Shown: piece by piece, positions 11,913 through 24,169 of the stretch | Layout: each line of letters begins with the position of its first letter | Position numbering within the stretch: the stretch's first letter is position 1 | The notes under the pieces: generated by a model | Told to the model about the DNA's origin: nothing | Databases searched by the model: none | Seen by the model: only the letters and a program-made list of their open reading frames with translations | Made by a program: the position numbers and the translations under genes | NCBI GenBank assembly: GCA_000151295.1 | Contig: GG745328.1 | Coordinates: forward strand, 1,630,785 to 1,694,784 | DNA from: Allomyces macrogynus ATCC 38327 | Lineage: Eukaryota; Blastocladiomycota; Blastocladiomycetes; Blastocladiales; Blastocladiaceae | Reading direction: 5' to 3' | DNA length: 64,000 nt

Positions 11913-14505
11913 ATGGCCCTGACCAGCATGACCCACGCTCGTTTGCACAGCTGGAACCACGATTATCTCGATTTCTTTAAACCGGTCGCGATCACCGAGC
12001 GGGATATTGTTGTGATCCAGGAGCAGCTCGGCAATGTCATTGCGCAACAACCCGACCACGTCGAGGTGGCGGAGCAGCTCCGGTTGGAGTATGATCTCTT
12101 GAAAGTGGCCTGGACGGTGCGTCAAATATCACGCCGGATTCCAACGCATTCCTTCAGCTGATCGTTTCCCGCTTTTGCTGCGCATTTCAAGGTAATTCAA
12201 GCGGTCATGGACGTCGAGGTCATGTTTGACGGGGAGGACATCGTCTCGTGCGCGTCCTTGGTCCACGAAATGGTGCGGCTCCACCTTCCATTTTTTCCGC
12301 TCTTTGAACAGCTGGGATCTGACCAAGTGAACGCGTGCGTAGGTCGAAGGAAGCGACATTTTTGCCAAGGAGGACCACAAGCTCGACCCGGCGATGGTCG
12401 ACCTCTTGGCTGCCCGCATCGACCTGTTCCGCACCAAGTTGTCGCAGCGGCTAGGCGACTTGACCGCGCACGCCTTCTCGGTCGCCGTCACCCCGACCGG
12501 CAAGCGCGTCGAGCGATCGATTCGGTTCCGTCGCGTGGTACCGTCGAACCCATTCTCTTCCTTCATCCCTGACGACTCCGCACCCGCGCAAGTTCCAGTT
12601 ATCGAGGTCCTGAACGCACTCGAGATTGCGCAGGAACTCGAGACTGTCGTTGGCCACTTTGTCGGCGCCCTGTTCGACCAGGCCGTAACGCCGCTACTCC
12701 GGTGCGACGGCATCTACGACCTTAAAACGACGGTCGAGGCCGAGACGGCGACGCTCACGCTCGAGCTCGATCCGCAAGCGGTCGTGGTCCCCACGGGCGA
12801 TCCAGCCATTTTGTCGCGGCCGTTCGAGCATGTGGCATCAATTGCGCGGTTCATCAAGGGGCAGCTGTTTGACGTGTTCGAGGCCGACGGCCACGGCCAG
12901 TCCTCGTCGGTGGCCAAGTTCCGCGGCGCGTTCCGAAACGCGTGGAGCGCGCGCGCAACTCCGCTCCTCATCACGGCGGTGCTCGACCAGATTCCCGAGG
13001 ACCGCGCTGCGCTCGATGCGTACCTGGAAGTCATGGGCGACGAGCTCGCGGGGCTCGAAAGTACGCTGGCCGACTGCCGGCTCACGAGTACTGACGACTT
13101 TGGATTTCGGCTCGCCGATGTCATGACGCTGGTTTTGCCGTCGTTCACGCGCAAGCGGCGTGCGGGTCTGCTACGGTCAGTCCAGGCCGTGCTTGCGTCG
13201 CGCGAGCAAAATGTCGTGCGCGCGCAGTCGAACCCGGCCATTGCGTTTGGACCCGAGAGCAAGAATAGCGGTGCTGCCGCGGCCAACGCCGGTTCCAAGG
13301 CCGGTGGCAAAGTGGGCGTGGAGGACGACAACGTGGGCATCCAGTTCCCGGATTGCTTGGTCACGGTGCAAACGCAGACGCTCTTGGACATGCTGTACGA
13401 GATCATCCAGCGCGTTTCACCGTCGTCGCAGCCAACGTCGCAGTCCGGGTCAGTAGCGATTCACGAGCGGCAGCGCGACGCAATGGAGGTCGACCGCGAC
13501 CCGCTCGCCATCATCGAAGCGTTTGATAGCGTGCGCGACCTGATTCGGCTCTGGCACGCCATGACCTCGGCGCAGTGGGTCGCGGCCACCGAGGCGTCGC
13601 CCCGCGCTGCGGCCCTCATCTACAACAACGCGCTGTTCCTCGCACACCATGTCCTCACGCTTGTACAGCCGTTCCGCGCCCAAGTGAGATCCGACGACGA
13701 AAAAGCCGTGTTTCGCATCATGGACCTGGTCCCGCTGCTGCGCCGGCTCGGTGACAAGGTTCTCCAGGCCATGATTGTACATACGCGCTTTCGTACTCAC
13801 TCGTTTGTTTTTGGAATGCTAACCGGTGGACAACTGTCTCGCGGCGCAGACAATCCAGTACGAGGAGATTCACCACCGACTCGGACGATTGCCGCGCCTG
13901 GACGAGGCCCTGGACGCGCGGCACGTCGAGTCGACGCGCCGGCTCCTTCGCGGGATCATGCAGCATTTTCGCGATCTCGAGGTGGCGTGGAAGGTACGGC
14001 ACGACGTGCTCGTTGTTGCACATCGGTGGCTTGACTTGACATAACTGACGTTATGGGGCGTGCTGCGATTTAGTCGTGTCTCCCAAACAACGTGTATCTG
14101 CGAATCATGGGCCACTTGCTCGATTCGTTCTACACGACGCTCGTGACACGGGTTCTCGCCATGTCGACCATCACCAAGCCCGCCGGCAACTCGCTGCGGT
14201 TCCTGCTGGTTGAGTGTGGCAAAGTCGATGCATTTTTCCAGGTGAGTGCCTCCACGCCGCCGACCTCGTCACTCGCGCCCAGGCCCGGCGGTACCGCCCC
14301 TTCGCCGCCGGCCTTTGGCGCCGCGAGCGCGGCTGGCGGGTCATCAGCGCTCGTTGCGCGGCACTGCCCACAGCACAAACGCTTGACCGAGCTCGTGTCG
14401 TTCCTGTCACTGCTCAGTCGAGACCAAGCGATCCAAGCCGTGTCAAATTACCGAGAGTTTTCAAAAGAGGAGCTGATGCAGTTGATTGAGCGTCGTCAAT
14501 TTTGA
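11913..14505 (+). CDS. ZW10: ZW10 / Dsl1-type vesicle-tethering and kinetochore protein
   Basis: Exons are 11913-12116, 12192-12272, 12343-13776, 13850-13993, 14074-14241 and 14374-14505, all joined in phase 0. The protein is about 719 aa, or about 763 aa if the stop-free 132-nt last intron is kept. The best landmarks are in the central exon: IYNNALFLAHHVLTL followed by MDLVPLLRRLGDKV, the signature block of metazoan ZW10. MGHLLDSFYTTL and an amphipathic C-terminal helix follow. Known ZW10 proteins act in the NRZ/Dsl1 complex, which tethers Golgi-to-ER vesicles, and in animals also in the RZZ kinetochore complex. The N-terminus looks about 40-80 residues short. A small exon at 11843-11868 would join in phase 2 to a cryptic acceptor after 11913 and extend the match, so the ATG at 11913 is provisional. 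The last intron has a strong GTGAGT donor, but its translation also ends in a ZW10-like segment. That junction is unresolved. Confidence 0.82.
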
Positions 14506-14690
14506 TCGGTTCTTGTTCTTTGTCATTTTGGGGCAGGATTCTTCAAATTTCCCCTCAATTTGCTTCCACAGCGCAAGACGTGAGTGCACGCTCATGTCTT
14601 TGTCTTTCACGGATGTGAACAGAACGCGCAAACTTGAACGATACCGCCAGCTTTATTAAACCAGCGCACACGCCTCACACGCCCTCCCCT

Positions 14691-16607
14691 TCACTCGTCG
14701 TCACTGTCGTCAATGTACTCGTCGCTCTTGGGCGCCTTGGCGGCCTTGCCCTCAGCCCCTTTGGCGCGCTTCTTGGCCGGCGCACTCTTGCCCTCGGACC
14801 CGCGTTTCCGCTTGGATGACGCGGCCTCCTCCTCGTCATTATCGCTTCCCTCACTCGAGTAATCCGAGTTGAACTCTTCCTCGACGTCCGAATCCGACTC
14901 GGCGACAAAGTCCTCATCGGGCGACTCGTCATCATCGTCGTCGGCGCCGCCCGCCGACGCCGGCGCGGCCTTGGACCGCGCACCGCGCGTCCGGGTCCCG
15001 CCGTCCTCGTCATCATCGTCCTCGTCATCGTCATCAAGGTCGCCGAGGTACGCCGGCAATCGCGTTTCCTCGGCAAGCTCGTTCTTGACGCGAATCTTCT
15101 TGGCGCGCAGGTACTCTTCGAGCGGCGCGTGTTCTTCGCGGCCAATGTTCGACAGCGGCACGTCCCCTCCCGACCGCAGCGTCACAACCATATCGATCGT
15201 GCGCGACGACGCGCCGGCGAGGGCGACACGCGAGAAGGTGACGTGAGCGATATCGGCGTGCGCAACGAGCGTCGGCGGCTTGGGCACAAACAAGACCGAT
15301 TTTTCGAGCAGGTAGAGGTGGCCCTCGTTGGCTTTGAGCGAGCACTTGATCGCGGCGAGACCCGTCGACGGCATGGTGATGTCTTTGGGCGGGACCGTGA
15401 TTTTCTTGTTGGTGAGCCCATGGAAGATGTTGGAGACAACTTCCCAGGTCAGGCCGTCGTAGGCGCGCATGAGCCGGCCTTCGAACCGCTGCGCGACGGC
15501 GGGGCTGTTTTCGTAGGGGAAAAATGGAATGCGTCAGTTCGCCAGTCGTGCTCCTCCATCCTCGACGAAAACTAGAGCGGAAAAATACGGACTCGTCGAG
15601 GTTGACATCGACGCTCATCTCTTCCTCGCGCACAAACTGGAGCACGAGGAACGGGTACCGCGTCTGGCCCTGGCGCAGCGGCGGGTCGAGGCCAATGACA
15701 AAGTAGGAGTGCAGGTCGTCGGGCTTGGGCAGCAAAAACAGCTTGGTGATGGTGCCGTAATTGACCTTGTAGTCGTAGGACTTGCCGCGCAACCGCAAAA
15801 ACTCCGGGAACATGTCGACATTGTACCGCCCACGCGGCGTGAGGAACGGCAGTTCCTTGAACGCGACGAGGTGGTCGCCCTTGTCGACGCCGACCTCGGC
15901 CTTGGCCTTGATGGCCTCGCACAAGAACTCGGCCGCCGACTGCGTGGCCGCACCGTCATTCTCGCCCTCGCCCTCGACGTCAACACCGTCCTCGTTCTCG
16001 GACGGCGCCATACCGGGCACGTGCAAGCGGCACTCGACGAGCTGGTCTTCACGCACACCGCGGGGCAAGTCGCCCGTGACGCACTCGAGCGTGACCTCAT
16101 TCTTGCCCGAGTTGACGTTGGCGATTTCCGAATAGGGCAGTTCAAACAGCGGTTTTTGCGCGACGCGGAACACGATTTGCGACGGCTGCAGTTCCGTCGA
16201 CCCCCAGTTCCAGCCCTTGAGCGAGAGTTCTGTGTGCTCGAGCGGCAGGTGGTAGTGCGTGCGCAGCGCATCGCGCAGCTCGTCGTGCCGGTCGCGCGCG
16301 AAGTTGGCAAACTTCATGACGGTGCCGTCCTTGAGGTACAGCCGCAGCTGGTACTGGCGCGCAGAACGCAGCCAGGTCGCGCGCTTCAGGTCGTCGGCCT
16401 TGACCGTGACGATTTCACCGGCCGACGATTTCCACCCAAGACCTTGCGCGGCAAAGCGCAGGCGGCCCTCGGTCGCCTAGGTTGTTGTAGAACAGCGCGA
16501 TGTATCAGCTTGGGCGCGAGACGGGTCCAGAAAAGCGGTTGGGCGACGAGACGCACCGAATCGCGGGCACCAGCGTAGTGGATGCGGTCAAACTCTTGCA
16601 CGCTCAT
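14691..16607 (-). CDS. POB3: FACT histone chaperone subunit Pob3/SSRP1
   Basis: Exons in transcript order are 16607-16557, 16476-15593 and 15504-14691, giving 582 aa. The order is N-terminal SSRP1/Pob3 PH-like domain (GRLRFAAQGLGWKSS, then LRGWNWG-like LKGWNWGSTEL), middle double-PH domain (LTPRGRYNVDMFPEFL, DPPLRQGQTRYPFLVLQF, RFEGRLMRAYDG, KITVP, then KANEGHLYLLEKS) and a long acidic tail ending in a Lys-rich stretch. There is no HMG box, as in fungal Pob3 and unlike animal or plant SSRP1. With Spt16 it forms FACT, which dismantles and rebuilds nucleosomes during transcription and replication in the nucleus. The second intron uses a GTCCGT donor. That choice gives a gap-free match to the family across the junction. 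The ATG at 16607 is the first in frame. The gene is divergent from the condensin gene and tail-to-tail with ZW10. Confidence 0.95.
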
Positions 16608-16968
16608 GATGGCGGGACGGCGAGACGCGAGAAGAGGTCGGCGCGGGTGCTGCGGGTAGTTGCGGTGCCGGAGGAGCGGAACACTCCGTGGTGGTCGTCG
16701 TGCCCACTCGCATTGGCGGCGCTGTCGTGGTCGTGGCCGACTTGACGACGACGGCGCGGTGAGTCGAGCGATAAGTCGCGAACTCGCCTTGATCGAGCCA
16801 CGTGCGAGGGACGTGGTGCAAGCTGCCCAAGCCTGGCCTCTCTGAGCTCGTCGCCAAAGGCCCCTTGCTATCGTCACTGTGCTCGTGCGCGACCTGCAAT
16901 TGCACGGGCTCGCCTTCACCAACCCTGATCCGCGACTTGCTGCAACCACCGACGACGGTGTTACAACT
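16608..16968. promoter_or_regulatory. Shared divergent promoter region, POB3 and condensin gene
   Basis: This 361-nt spacer separates two divergent start codons and must hold both promoters. It contains no clear TATA box, as is common for housekeeping genes. Assignment is by position only. Confidence 0.45.
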
Positions 16969-19900
16969 ATGGCCCCGAGACGCAAGTCGCCCGCGGGCCC
17001 CGCCCAGGCCGCCGCCGCTGCCACGCCCATGGCGCCCGACGAAATGGCACTGCGCATCACACACATCTTCACCGAGGCGCAAAAGACCAAGGCCGGCCAC
17101 CGCAAGCTGCACAATGCCTTGCGCAAGCTGCACCTTGACGCCGTGCGCCCACGAACGCCCGAGGCCGAGCGCGCCTTCAACCGGCCCTTTGCCATGTGCC
17201 TCAACCACGTCCTGGGCGCCAAGAGACGTGGGCCCACCGTCGACCGTGTGCTCGACTTTGTACACACGTTCATTGCCTTTTCGCGCGAAAAGGGTGCGCA
17301 CGTCTCGCACATGCCTGCTGCAATGGAGCGATCGTCGTGCAAAATCGCTGATCACGACCGTTATTTTGTGAACAGACCGCGAAATGGCCCGCGCGGAAAG
17401 GGCCAAGAACGGCCGTGCCGTGGCGCCGGCCAACGGCGACGAGGACGAGGACCTCGACGACCAGGATTTCCTCTCCAACCAATTCGCGGCCTGGATTATT
17501 CTCTACCTGCTTAAGGGCATTGCTGCACGCGACAAGAACATTCGCCTCCGCTGCGCACGGCTCATCTACAATGTCGCGTCCCACTTGCCCGATATCGACG
17601 ACAACCTCTTCATGCGCCTGAAGACCGACCTCTACCCGCGCGCGCGCGACAAGGAGCCCATGGTCCGCAAGGAGGTTGTGAGCGCATTGTCGATTCTTCA
17701 GGTATTGCATGCCTCCCTCTCCACCACTCCACAACTTCCTTTTTTTGCACTCTGCACTCTGGCTCAATCCTTTTTTCTTTGCACACCAGGGCACCGAGGA
17801 AGACGACGAGCCCGACACGGTCATCCAAAAGCTGACCGAGCTGCTGCAATATGACCCGGCACCCGTCGTGCGCCGCGCGGCCCTGCTGCACGTGGCCCCT
17901 AGCAACAGCACAATCGCCGCCATTATTTCGCGGTGCCGCGACGAGGACGCGGCCACGCGTCGTGCTGCCTACAAGGTGCTCGCAGACCATGTGACGCATT
18001 TCTCGCAGCTCAGCTCGACGTTGCTTGCTGCCATTCTCAATAACGGCCTCTGCGACCCGGACGCGACCGTCAAGCGCGCGTGTGCCGAGCTCGTGAGCGG
18101 GTGGGTCAAGCAGTCGGCGCTCGAGCTGGCGCGGTTGCTCGCGCAACTCAATGTCGTGCGCACGCCCGTGGCCGAGTCGGTCGTACTCGAGTGTCTGCAG
18201 CTGAGGCCGAACCGCGAGCCGGCGCTCAAGCTCACGTTTTCGCGCGAGTACTGGCGCAACCTGACGCCCGAGACGGCCTTGATTCTGCGGTGCTGGGTCG
18301 AGGCGACGAATACGGTCGAGGACCTGCTGATCGAGGACCTGGCCTACTTTTTGCAGCTGCACACCAACAACATGATCACCAACGACGACGAGCAGCTCGA
18401 GGCCCCGCTCACGTTTGTCGTGCAGGAGCTGCTCACGATTTGTTTGCAGGCCGATTACTCGGACCTGGCCGGCCGCAAAATCATGTTTGAGCTCGTGCGC
18501 AACATGATCGAGTCAGTGATGGTGCCCGACGACCTGATCCCGCCAATCATCAAGCTCTTCCGGCTGATTTCCGTGGACGAGCGCGACTTCATTCGCATTA
18601 TCAGCGAGACGATTTCCGACGTCATGGACAACAGCTACGAGCGCCGGATCGAGGCGGGCGACGCGACCGAGGAGGAAGCGGCCATGGACGAGGACGCAAT
18701 CGAGGACGACGCCGCGTTCCGGGTCATGAAGTGCCTTGTGACGGTGCGGCACACGCTCGAGGCCACGTCGCAAGGGTGGATGGCCGACAGCATGACCCCG
18801 ATGCACGGTCTTATTGCCGAGCTGATTGTGCCGGCGCTGCAGCGATACGCGGCCGCCGGGGATATTGTCGCGCAGTGCGTGCGGTGTCTCGGGCTCATTT
18901 CGCTTACGTCGCGCATGCACGCTGTGCAAAATATGGGCCAGTTTTTGGGATATGCAATGCTCATGTCGGCCGAAGAGGACCTGGTCCAAGTCAATGTGGC
19001 CGCGCTGTCGGTGATTGGCGACTTGATGGTCGTGTATGGTGCTGCTGCGCTCGAGACGAACCCGAGTCGCGTCGCCGACGTGATTGCGCGCAACATGCAG
19101 TCGCCCGTTCGCGCGTTGTCGGCGCTCGCGGTCGAGGCGGCCGTCAAGCTGCTGCTGTCGAACCGGTTGCAGGACCCAAAGGTACATTGCCGTATTGGTC
19201 GCATTTCTCTGTGCTGCCCGTGCTTCATTCACTGACCCGGCATGTCGATCGTCCCAACCTAGCTTCTGTCGCTGATGATTGTCCAGTACTTTACGCCCGA
19301 AACGCAGTCCTTCCCTGACACCTACCAGTGCCTGCAGTTCTTTGTCCAGACCTACTCGACGATCATCGCCAACAAGCAGCACCTGGTCACCGTCTTCCCG
19401 CGTGTCCTGTCGACAATTGCCACCACCGAATTCGGGTCCAAGGCCACGACCCTCAACTCCATTGGCACCAGAATGAGCCCCTGGCTCGAATGCAGTGACG
19501 GCAGCAGCGCCAACCTGCAGCTGCGCGTGACCAAGTGCATGCTCGAGGCGGCGCTCGACGGTGCGCACGACGCGGGCGATCTCCCGCTGAAACCAGCTCT
19601 GCAAATCTGCAGTAAATGGCTATTTGACGGACCCGCTGATGCTGGCACGATCCGCACGATCCGCCGCCTGCTCGAACGGATCCAGGAACGGTCCGTCGAT
19701 ACCGTCACGGTCAAGGCAATTCAGAAGCTCGAGCGCACGCTCGTGCGCATCTACCCGGCCGACGCTGACGCGGCGGAAGCCCTTGACGAGGACCCGGAGC
19801 CCGCCTCTGCCGAGTCCATGGCGCCGTCGACCCCCGCAGCGCGCGGGAGGCGTGTGGCCAGCAGCACTCCAGCCATGGCCCTGCGCAAACGGTCGCGGCC

Positions 19901-20642
19901 GGGTAGTAGCAGCGAGACGTCGACACCTGACGGCGGCGACGCGATGCTCGCCGTGACCGCGCCCGCGACCCGGACCGCAGCGGCCGCAGCGTCGGCGGCA
20001 GCACGTGGCGCACGCCGTGGACTGCATACGGCCGCGACCCCGGCGGCAAGGCGCACGATTGCGACGCGCGCGTCACCCGTCCCGCCGACACCGGATTTGA
20101 ATGGGGCTGATGCGACACCGTCGCGCCGGCCGACGCGCAGGAGCGCACGGAATGCGCCAACGAATGACGATAGCGATTTGAGCGATATCGATGACCGGGT
20201 TGCGGGAGCGATGACGCCGGGCGTGCTCGCAGGTGGGCGGCGGAAGGCGCCTTTGCGCGGGAAGCCCGTGGCGCCGCCGACCTTGATAGCAGCAGCGGCG
20301 GCGGCGGCGACTTCGTCGGGTCGGGCGCCGCGCCGGCGCGTCGTCGAGGTCGAGATTCCGATTGTCGTAAAGCGCAAGCGTTCGGCTGCCCCGCCACCGC
20401 CGCCGGCTCCGGCGCCGCAGAGCGAAGGCGAGAGCGGTAGTGTCGGCGGTAGCGGCAGCGAGAGTGATGACGACGAGGACGGGCGGGCCCCGCGTGCGCC
20501 GCGGCCACAGGACATCGCAGCGTTGCGCCGGATGGCGCCCAAACAGGCGCGGCGTGCGGCACGGGTGGCCGAGGAGATTGATGATTTGCTGGCCAACGAG
20601 TCGTCCGAGTCCGAGTCGGAGGGTGCAGAGTCGGACGACTAG
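16969..20642 (+). CDS. YCG1: Condensin complex subunit 3 (CAP-G/Ycg1)
   Basis: Exons are 16969-17293, 17376-17701, 17790-19181 and 19263-20642, giving 1,140 aa. The first join is phase 1 (codon split g/ac) and the rest phase 0. HEAT-repeat segments match the CAP-G family: KIRLRCARLIYN-like, then DKEPMVRKEVVSALSILQ, DPAPVVRRAALLHVAPS and CDPDATVKRACAELVSGWV. A second block has QYFTPETQSFPDTYQCLQFF and KWLFDGPADAGTI. The C-terminal 350 residues are low-complexity, Ala/Arg/Ser-rich and end in an acidic Ser/Glu tail, typical for the disordered CAP-G end. CAP-G is the HEAT subunit that, with the kleisin Brn1/CAP-H, forms the DNA safety-belt of condensin for mitotic chromosome compaction. It is divergent from POB3. 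Confidence 0.93.
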
Positions 20643-21738
20643 TGCGGGTGCATCGTGTTGGTTGTCTTTGGATTGCATTTCAGATTGATCGATCCCTTTT
20701 ATATTCTTGTGTCTTCCGCTGCTGTGAACGTCGGACCGCTTGTGATTGGAACCGTGATCATCGGTCTGCTTAAACGCGCAGTCACGGTTTTGTGTCCGTT
20801 CCAACGCATCACCTCCATGCACGTTGGCATGCCGTTGCCGTTCACGATACCGCGTGGACACCAAGCACTGCGCCGTGCTCTGCGCGTCGCCGACGATCCA
20901 AAGCGCGACGTCGCGAAACTCCCTGTCCAACTTCATCTCGTGACACTGCGCAGAACCCGAATTACTTGCCCGCAGAGAAAGCCTGTCCATGACTCCGCGC
21001 GGGGGGAACAGACGCGCACACGAGCGTTGAGCCAGGGTGTGGAAGGTTGCAGCGTCGTTGGAACGTCGTTTGGAGCGTTCACTCTGGTCGAGTCGAACAC
21101 GTTCGAACAGGCGCGTTTGAAGATGCGGGGGCGACGAAATCTTTTCGTGGAGCATTGTCGAAAGCCCCGCGCGAAACATTGCGCAATGGCGTATGGCCCA
21201 TTTTTATCGTGTCTATGCGCTTCCGCAGCCGACCACAGACAACTGGGCTGAGACGGAAGACCATGAACACGGTAACAATGCACGCAGTGTTATCAGAGGA
21301 CTCGCCATTTGCCACGGCTTGGATCATGAACCGCGGCTGAAATCTTCAAACGGCTGCCCGGAGTATACATGCTCCTGCGCGCTAACCGACTTTCGCATTC
21401 ATGAACAACCGCCGTCCCCGGCTTACATTCATGACTTCCAAGACAAGGGGCACCGCCCACTGATCGCCACCAACGACGTTCCTCACAACCGATGGTTCTT
21501 TGCCTGGTTGGCCTTCACCCTGGCCGTTCGAATGGCGTTCCGGAGCTGCATCGTTTGGCAGCATATAAAGTGAACGGGCGCCCCCACCCGAGTCGTGGAC
21601 CCACATCCCCCTCACTCACCATCACAACCACGATCACCGTGGTCGACTCTCGATAGCAAGCGCTGGCCGTTCTGCTTCCTCGACTGCTCTTTTCACCTCG
21701 CACCTTCTCCACCCCTTCGCATCACCCTCGCATCAATC
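20643..21738. other. Intergenic region upstream of the CAP-domain gene
   Basis: About 1.1 kb between the condensin stop and the CAP-protein start. Open frames of about 200 and 370 codons occur on opposite strands but show no domain, bias or splice support. Apart from the TATA element near 21564 nothing is recognised. Confidence 0.5.
21564..21569 (+). promoter_or_regulatory. TATA box of the CAP-domain gene
   Basis: TATAAA within GCATATAAAGTG, 170 nt before the ATG at 21739. It is followed by a pyrimidine- and A-rich leader with CCCCCTCACTCACC near 21606. A canonical TATA is unusual in this window, and strongly regulated secreted-protein genes often have one. Confidence 0.5.
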
Positions 21739-23086
21739 ATGGCGCGCGCAACAACTTTCGCGACCCTGTTCCTCGTCATTCTCGCGCTGCTTTCGTCGGT
21801 GCACGCCAATGCGACGGGCGGCTCGTCAAGCAAGACGCCCGGGACTGGTGGGACCACGCCGATTGCCGGGTCGACCGAGACCTACATGTTTGAGCTGCTC
21901 ACGCTCGTCAACCAGCACCGCTCGTCGCTTGGGCTCAAGCCGCTGTGCCTGACGGCGGGGCTCATCAACTCGGCCGTTGTCCACTCGCAAGATATGGCCA
22001 ACAAGCAGTTCATGGACCATGCCGGGTCGGACGGATCGACGCCGTTCACGCGCATGGAGAAAGCCGGTTATGTTGGGTTTGGTTACGCTGCTGGTACGCT
22101 ACATTTTCTTCATTCATTTTCGTCAAAGTAACGGGTGGAGAACATTGTCTCTGACGCTTGTTTGCACAGAAAATATTGCATACGGGTCAGTCGGTGGTTC
22201 GCTCAAGTTCGAGACGGCCGCGGCCGTGTTCAAGACGTGGATCGAGTCGAAGGGCCATCGCGAAAACATTGAGTTGCCGCAAGTCAACCAAATGGGCGCG
22301 GGTCGCGCGCAGGGTACTTGTGTCGGCGGTAGCGGGACCTGTATGTACCACACGCAGAATTTTGCCGGTAACGACGTCAACATTTACAAGTGCTTGACGC
22401 CCGGTGGTGGTGGCGGCAGCACGACCACTGTCACGCCGAACCGGCCGCAGCCGTCGCAGCCCCCGCAGCCGTCGCAGCCCCCTCAGCAGCCGTCGCAACC
22501 CCCGCAGCAGCCGACCGCGACGCCGACCCCGCAGCCGCCGCGCACGCGCACGCGCATCACCCGCCAGCCGGTGCCGACGACCGTGATCACGACGCCGCCG
22601 CGGCAGCCCGATCAGCCCGGGTACCCTGGCCAGGAGCCGCCGGTCGTGACGTCGTCGTCGTCGGCCACCGCGACTACCACCGCAACCGCTGTCCCGTCGC
22701 CGCCGAGCGACGAGTCGCCGCGCAAGTCGACGCCCGTCGCTGACCCACCCAAGTACACGCCTACCGCGGACGTGCCCGTTTCGCCGCCCACGGCCACAGC
22801 CACGGCGATTGCGACGGTGACGGCTCCCACCAACCCCGGGTACCCGAACCATCCGCAGCCTCCCGCTCCGACCACGCCGATTGCTCATGAGCCGACGCCT
22901 CAGCCGCCGAAGACGCCCGTAGCCCCGCAGCCGTCAAACCCGACGACGCCGCAACCGCAGCCGCCAACGGGAGGTGACAGCCAGACCCCCGGCAAGCCGA
23001 CGCCGACGCGCCGCCCGCGCCGCAAGTGCAAGTGCACGTGCGAGGGCTCGGACGGCAAGAAGACGACGTACACGACGGGGTATTGA
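21739..23086 (+). CDS. Secreted CAP/SCP-domain (PR-1-like) protein with Pro-rich tail
   Basis: Exons are 21739-22093 and 22170-23086, joined in phase 1 to recreate GYAAENIAYG across the intron; 423 aa. A signal peptide is clear (MARATTFATLFLVILALLSS, cleavage probably after VHA). Residues about 45-190 form a CAP domain: LLTLVNQHRSSLGL, HSQDMA, FMDHAGSDG, ENIAYG, then WIESKGHRENI and YHTQNFA. The motif spacing resembles the bacterial YkwD-like type more than plant PR-1. The remainder is a Pro/Thr/Gln-rich, probably O-glycosylated linker of about 200 residues ending in a short basic, Cys-containing tail (RRKCKCTCEG). CAP proteins are secreted and in fungi bind sterols or lipids or act at the wall. 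The linker could span the wall. The exact role is unknown. Confidence 0.9.
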
Positions 23087-23765
23087 TTTGATAATTGTTG
23101 TTGATGAAGTGGATTAAATTGTGGAGGCATAGTGGTATACTAATCAGCTCATGAATGGACGTCCTGTTGCGGCTGCCCAATCCTGCACCCATTCCGAGGA
23201 ACAAAAACCAGTCACGAGAACAATGGAGGGGTGGGGAAGGTTGAAGAGCATGATGTGCACCTTGCCGCTTCTCATCGTCAGATGGGATCGAACGTATTCA
23301 CATCCTGAGCGTGGCACCGCTCTAACCAAAATGGAATGAAACGGTTAGGTTGATTTCGCGTATCGGCCGGCTGCCGCAGCCACAAGAGGACAGCGATGAG
23401 ATGCGAGAGATATACAGCCGAGGCCCAGCAGCTGGTCATCAGTTGCCAGCCGACATGGCGCGGTCAGGTGTGCCTCGCACCAGTCGTCTCGAGACAGCAA
23501 CTGGTCAGCTGACAGTCACGCACTCCGATCACCACGCTGTCCGCACCCGCGGCTGCGCTGGCGCAGGGCGGGTGGACATGGCGAGCCGGCCGCGGCCAGT
23601 CTTTCTCCCCAGTCCCGAGCGCGTCCATAGCGGCTTAAATTGTTCCGGACCGTAAAAACCCAACTCCGTCATCTTCAAGTCCGTACCAACCGACCGAGTT
23701 CAACGCCAGCGATCATTGCCGCCAGCACCGCCGATTCTGACTGCGCCGCGCCCATTTTCAACAGC
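23087..23765. other. Intergenic region, CAP gene to P2 gene
   Basis: About 680 nt. It holds the presumed 3' end of the CAP gene and the promoter of the P2 gene. No TATA box and no coding frame are supported. Confidence 0.5.
23113..23118 (+). terminator. Candidate poly(A) signal of the CAP-domain gene
   Basis: ATTAAA 27 nt after the stop codon at 23086, in an abruptly AT-rich stretch. Its position suits a cleavage/polyadenylation signal. There is no independent evidence. Confidence 0.35.
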
Positions 23766-24169
23766 ATGAAGCACATCGCTGCCTACCTTCTGGCCGCTCT
23801 CGGTGGCAAGACCGCCCCGACCGCCGCTGACGTGTCGGCCATCCTGGCCTCGGTCGGTGTCGACGCCGACTCGGCCCAGCTCAACAAGGTCATTGCCGAG
23901 CTCGACGGCAAGAACGTCGAGGAGGTGTGTATCGCTTGCTTGCTCGCTTGCCCTCCGATCTTGCCGTTCAGTAGAATTCACGTCCTTCCGTTCCTGCTCA
24001 ATAGGTCATCGCCGAGGGCATGACCAAGCTCGCGTCGGTCCCGTCGGGTGGTGCCGCTGCTGCCGCTGCCCCCGCCGCTGGTGGTGCCGCCGTCGAGGCC
24101 GTGGCTGCCCCCGTCGAGGAGGAGAAGGAGGAGTCCGACGACGACATGGGCTTTGGTCTCTTCGACTAA
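23766..24169 (+). CDS. RPP2: 60S acidic ribosomal protein P2
   Basis: Exons are 23766-23924 and 24005-24169, phase 0, giving 107 aa. It begins [14 protein letters not shown] and continues with [15 protein letters not shown] and [12 protein letters not shown], the P2 dimerisation domain. An Ala/Gly hinge and the universal acidic end [13 protein letters not shown] follow. P2 pairs with P1 and binds uL10 to form the ribosomal stalk that recruits translational GTPases in the cytosol. The MKHIAAYLL start separates it from P1. The length is normal for the family. Confidence 0.97.

Noticed and set aside
20073..21251. Overlapping opposite-strand frames of about 368 and 199 codons
   Set aside because: One overlaps the condensin coding tail antisense. 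Neither has a domain, signal or splice support.
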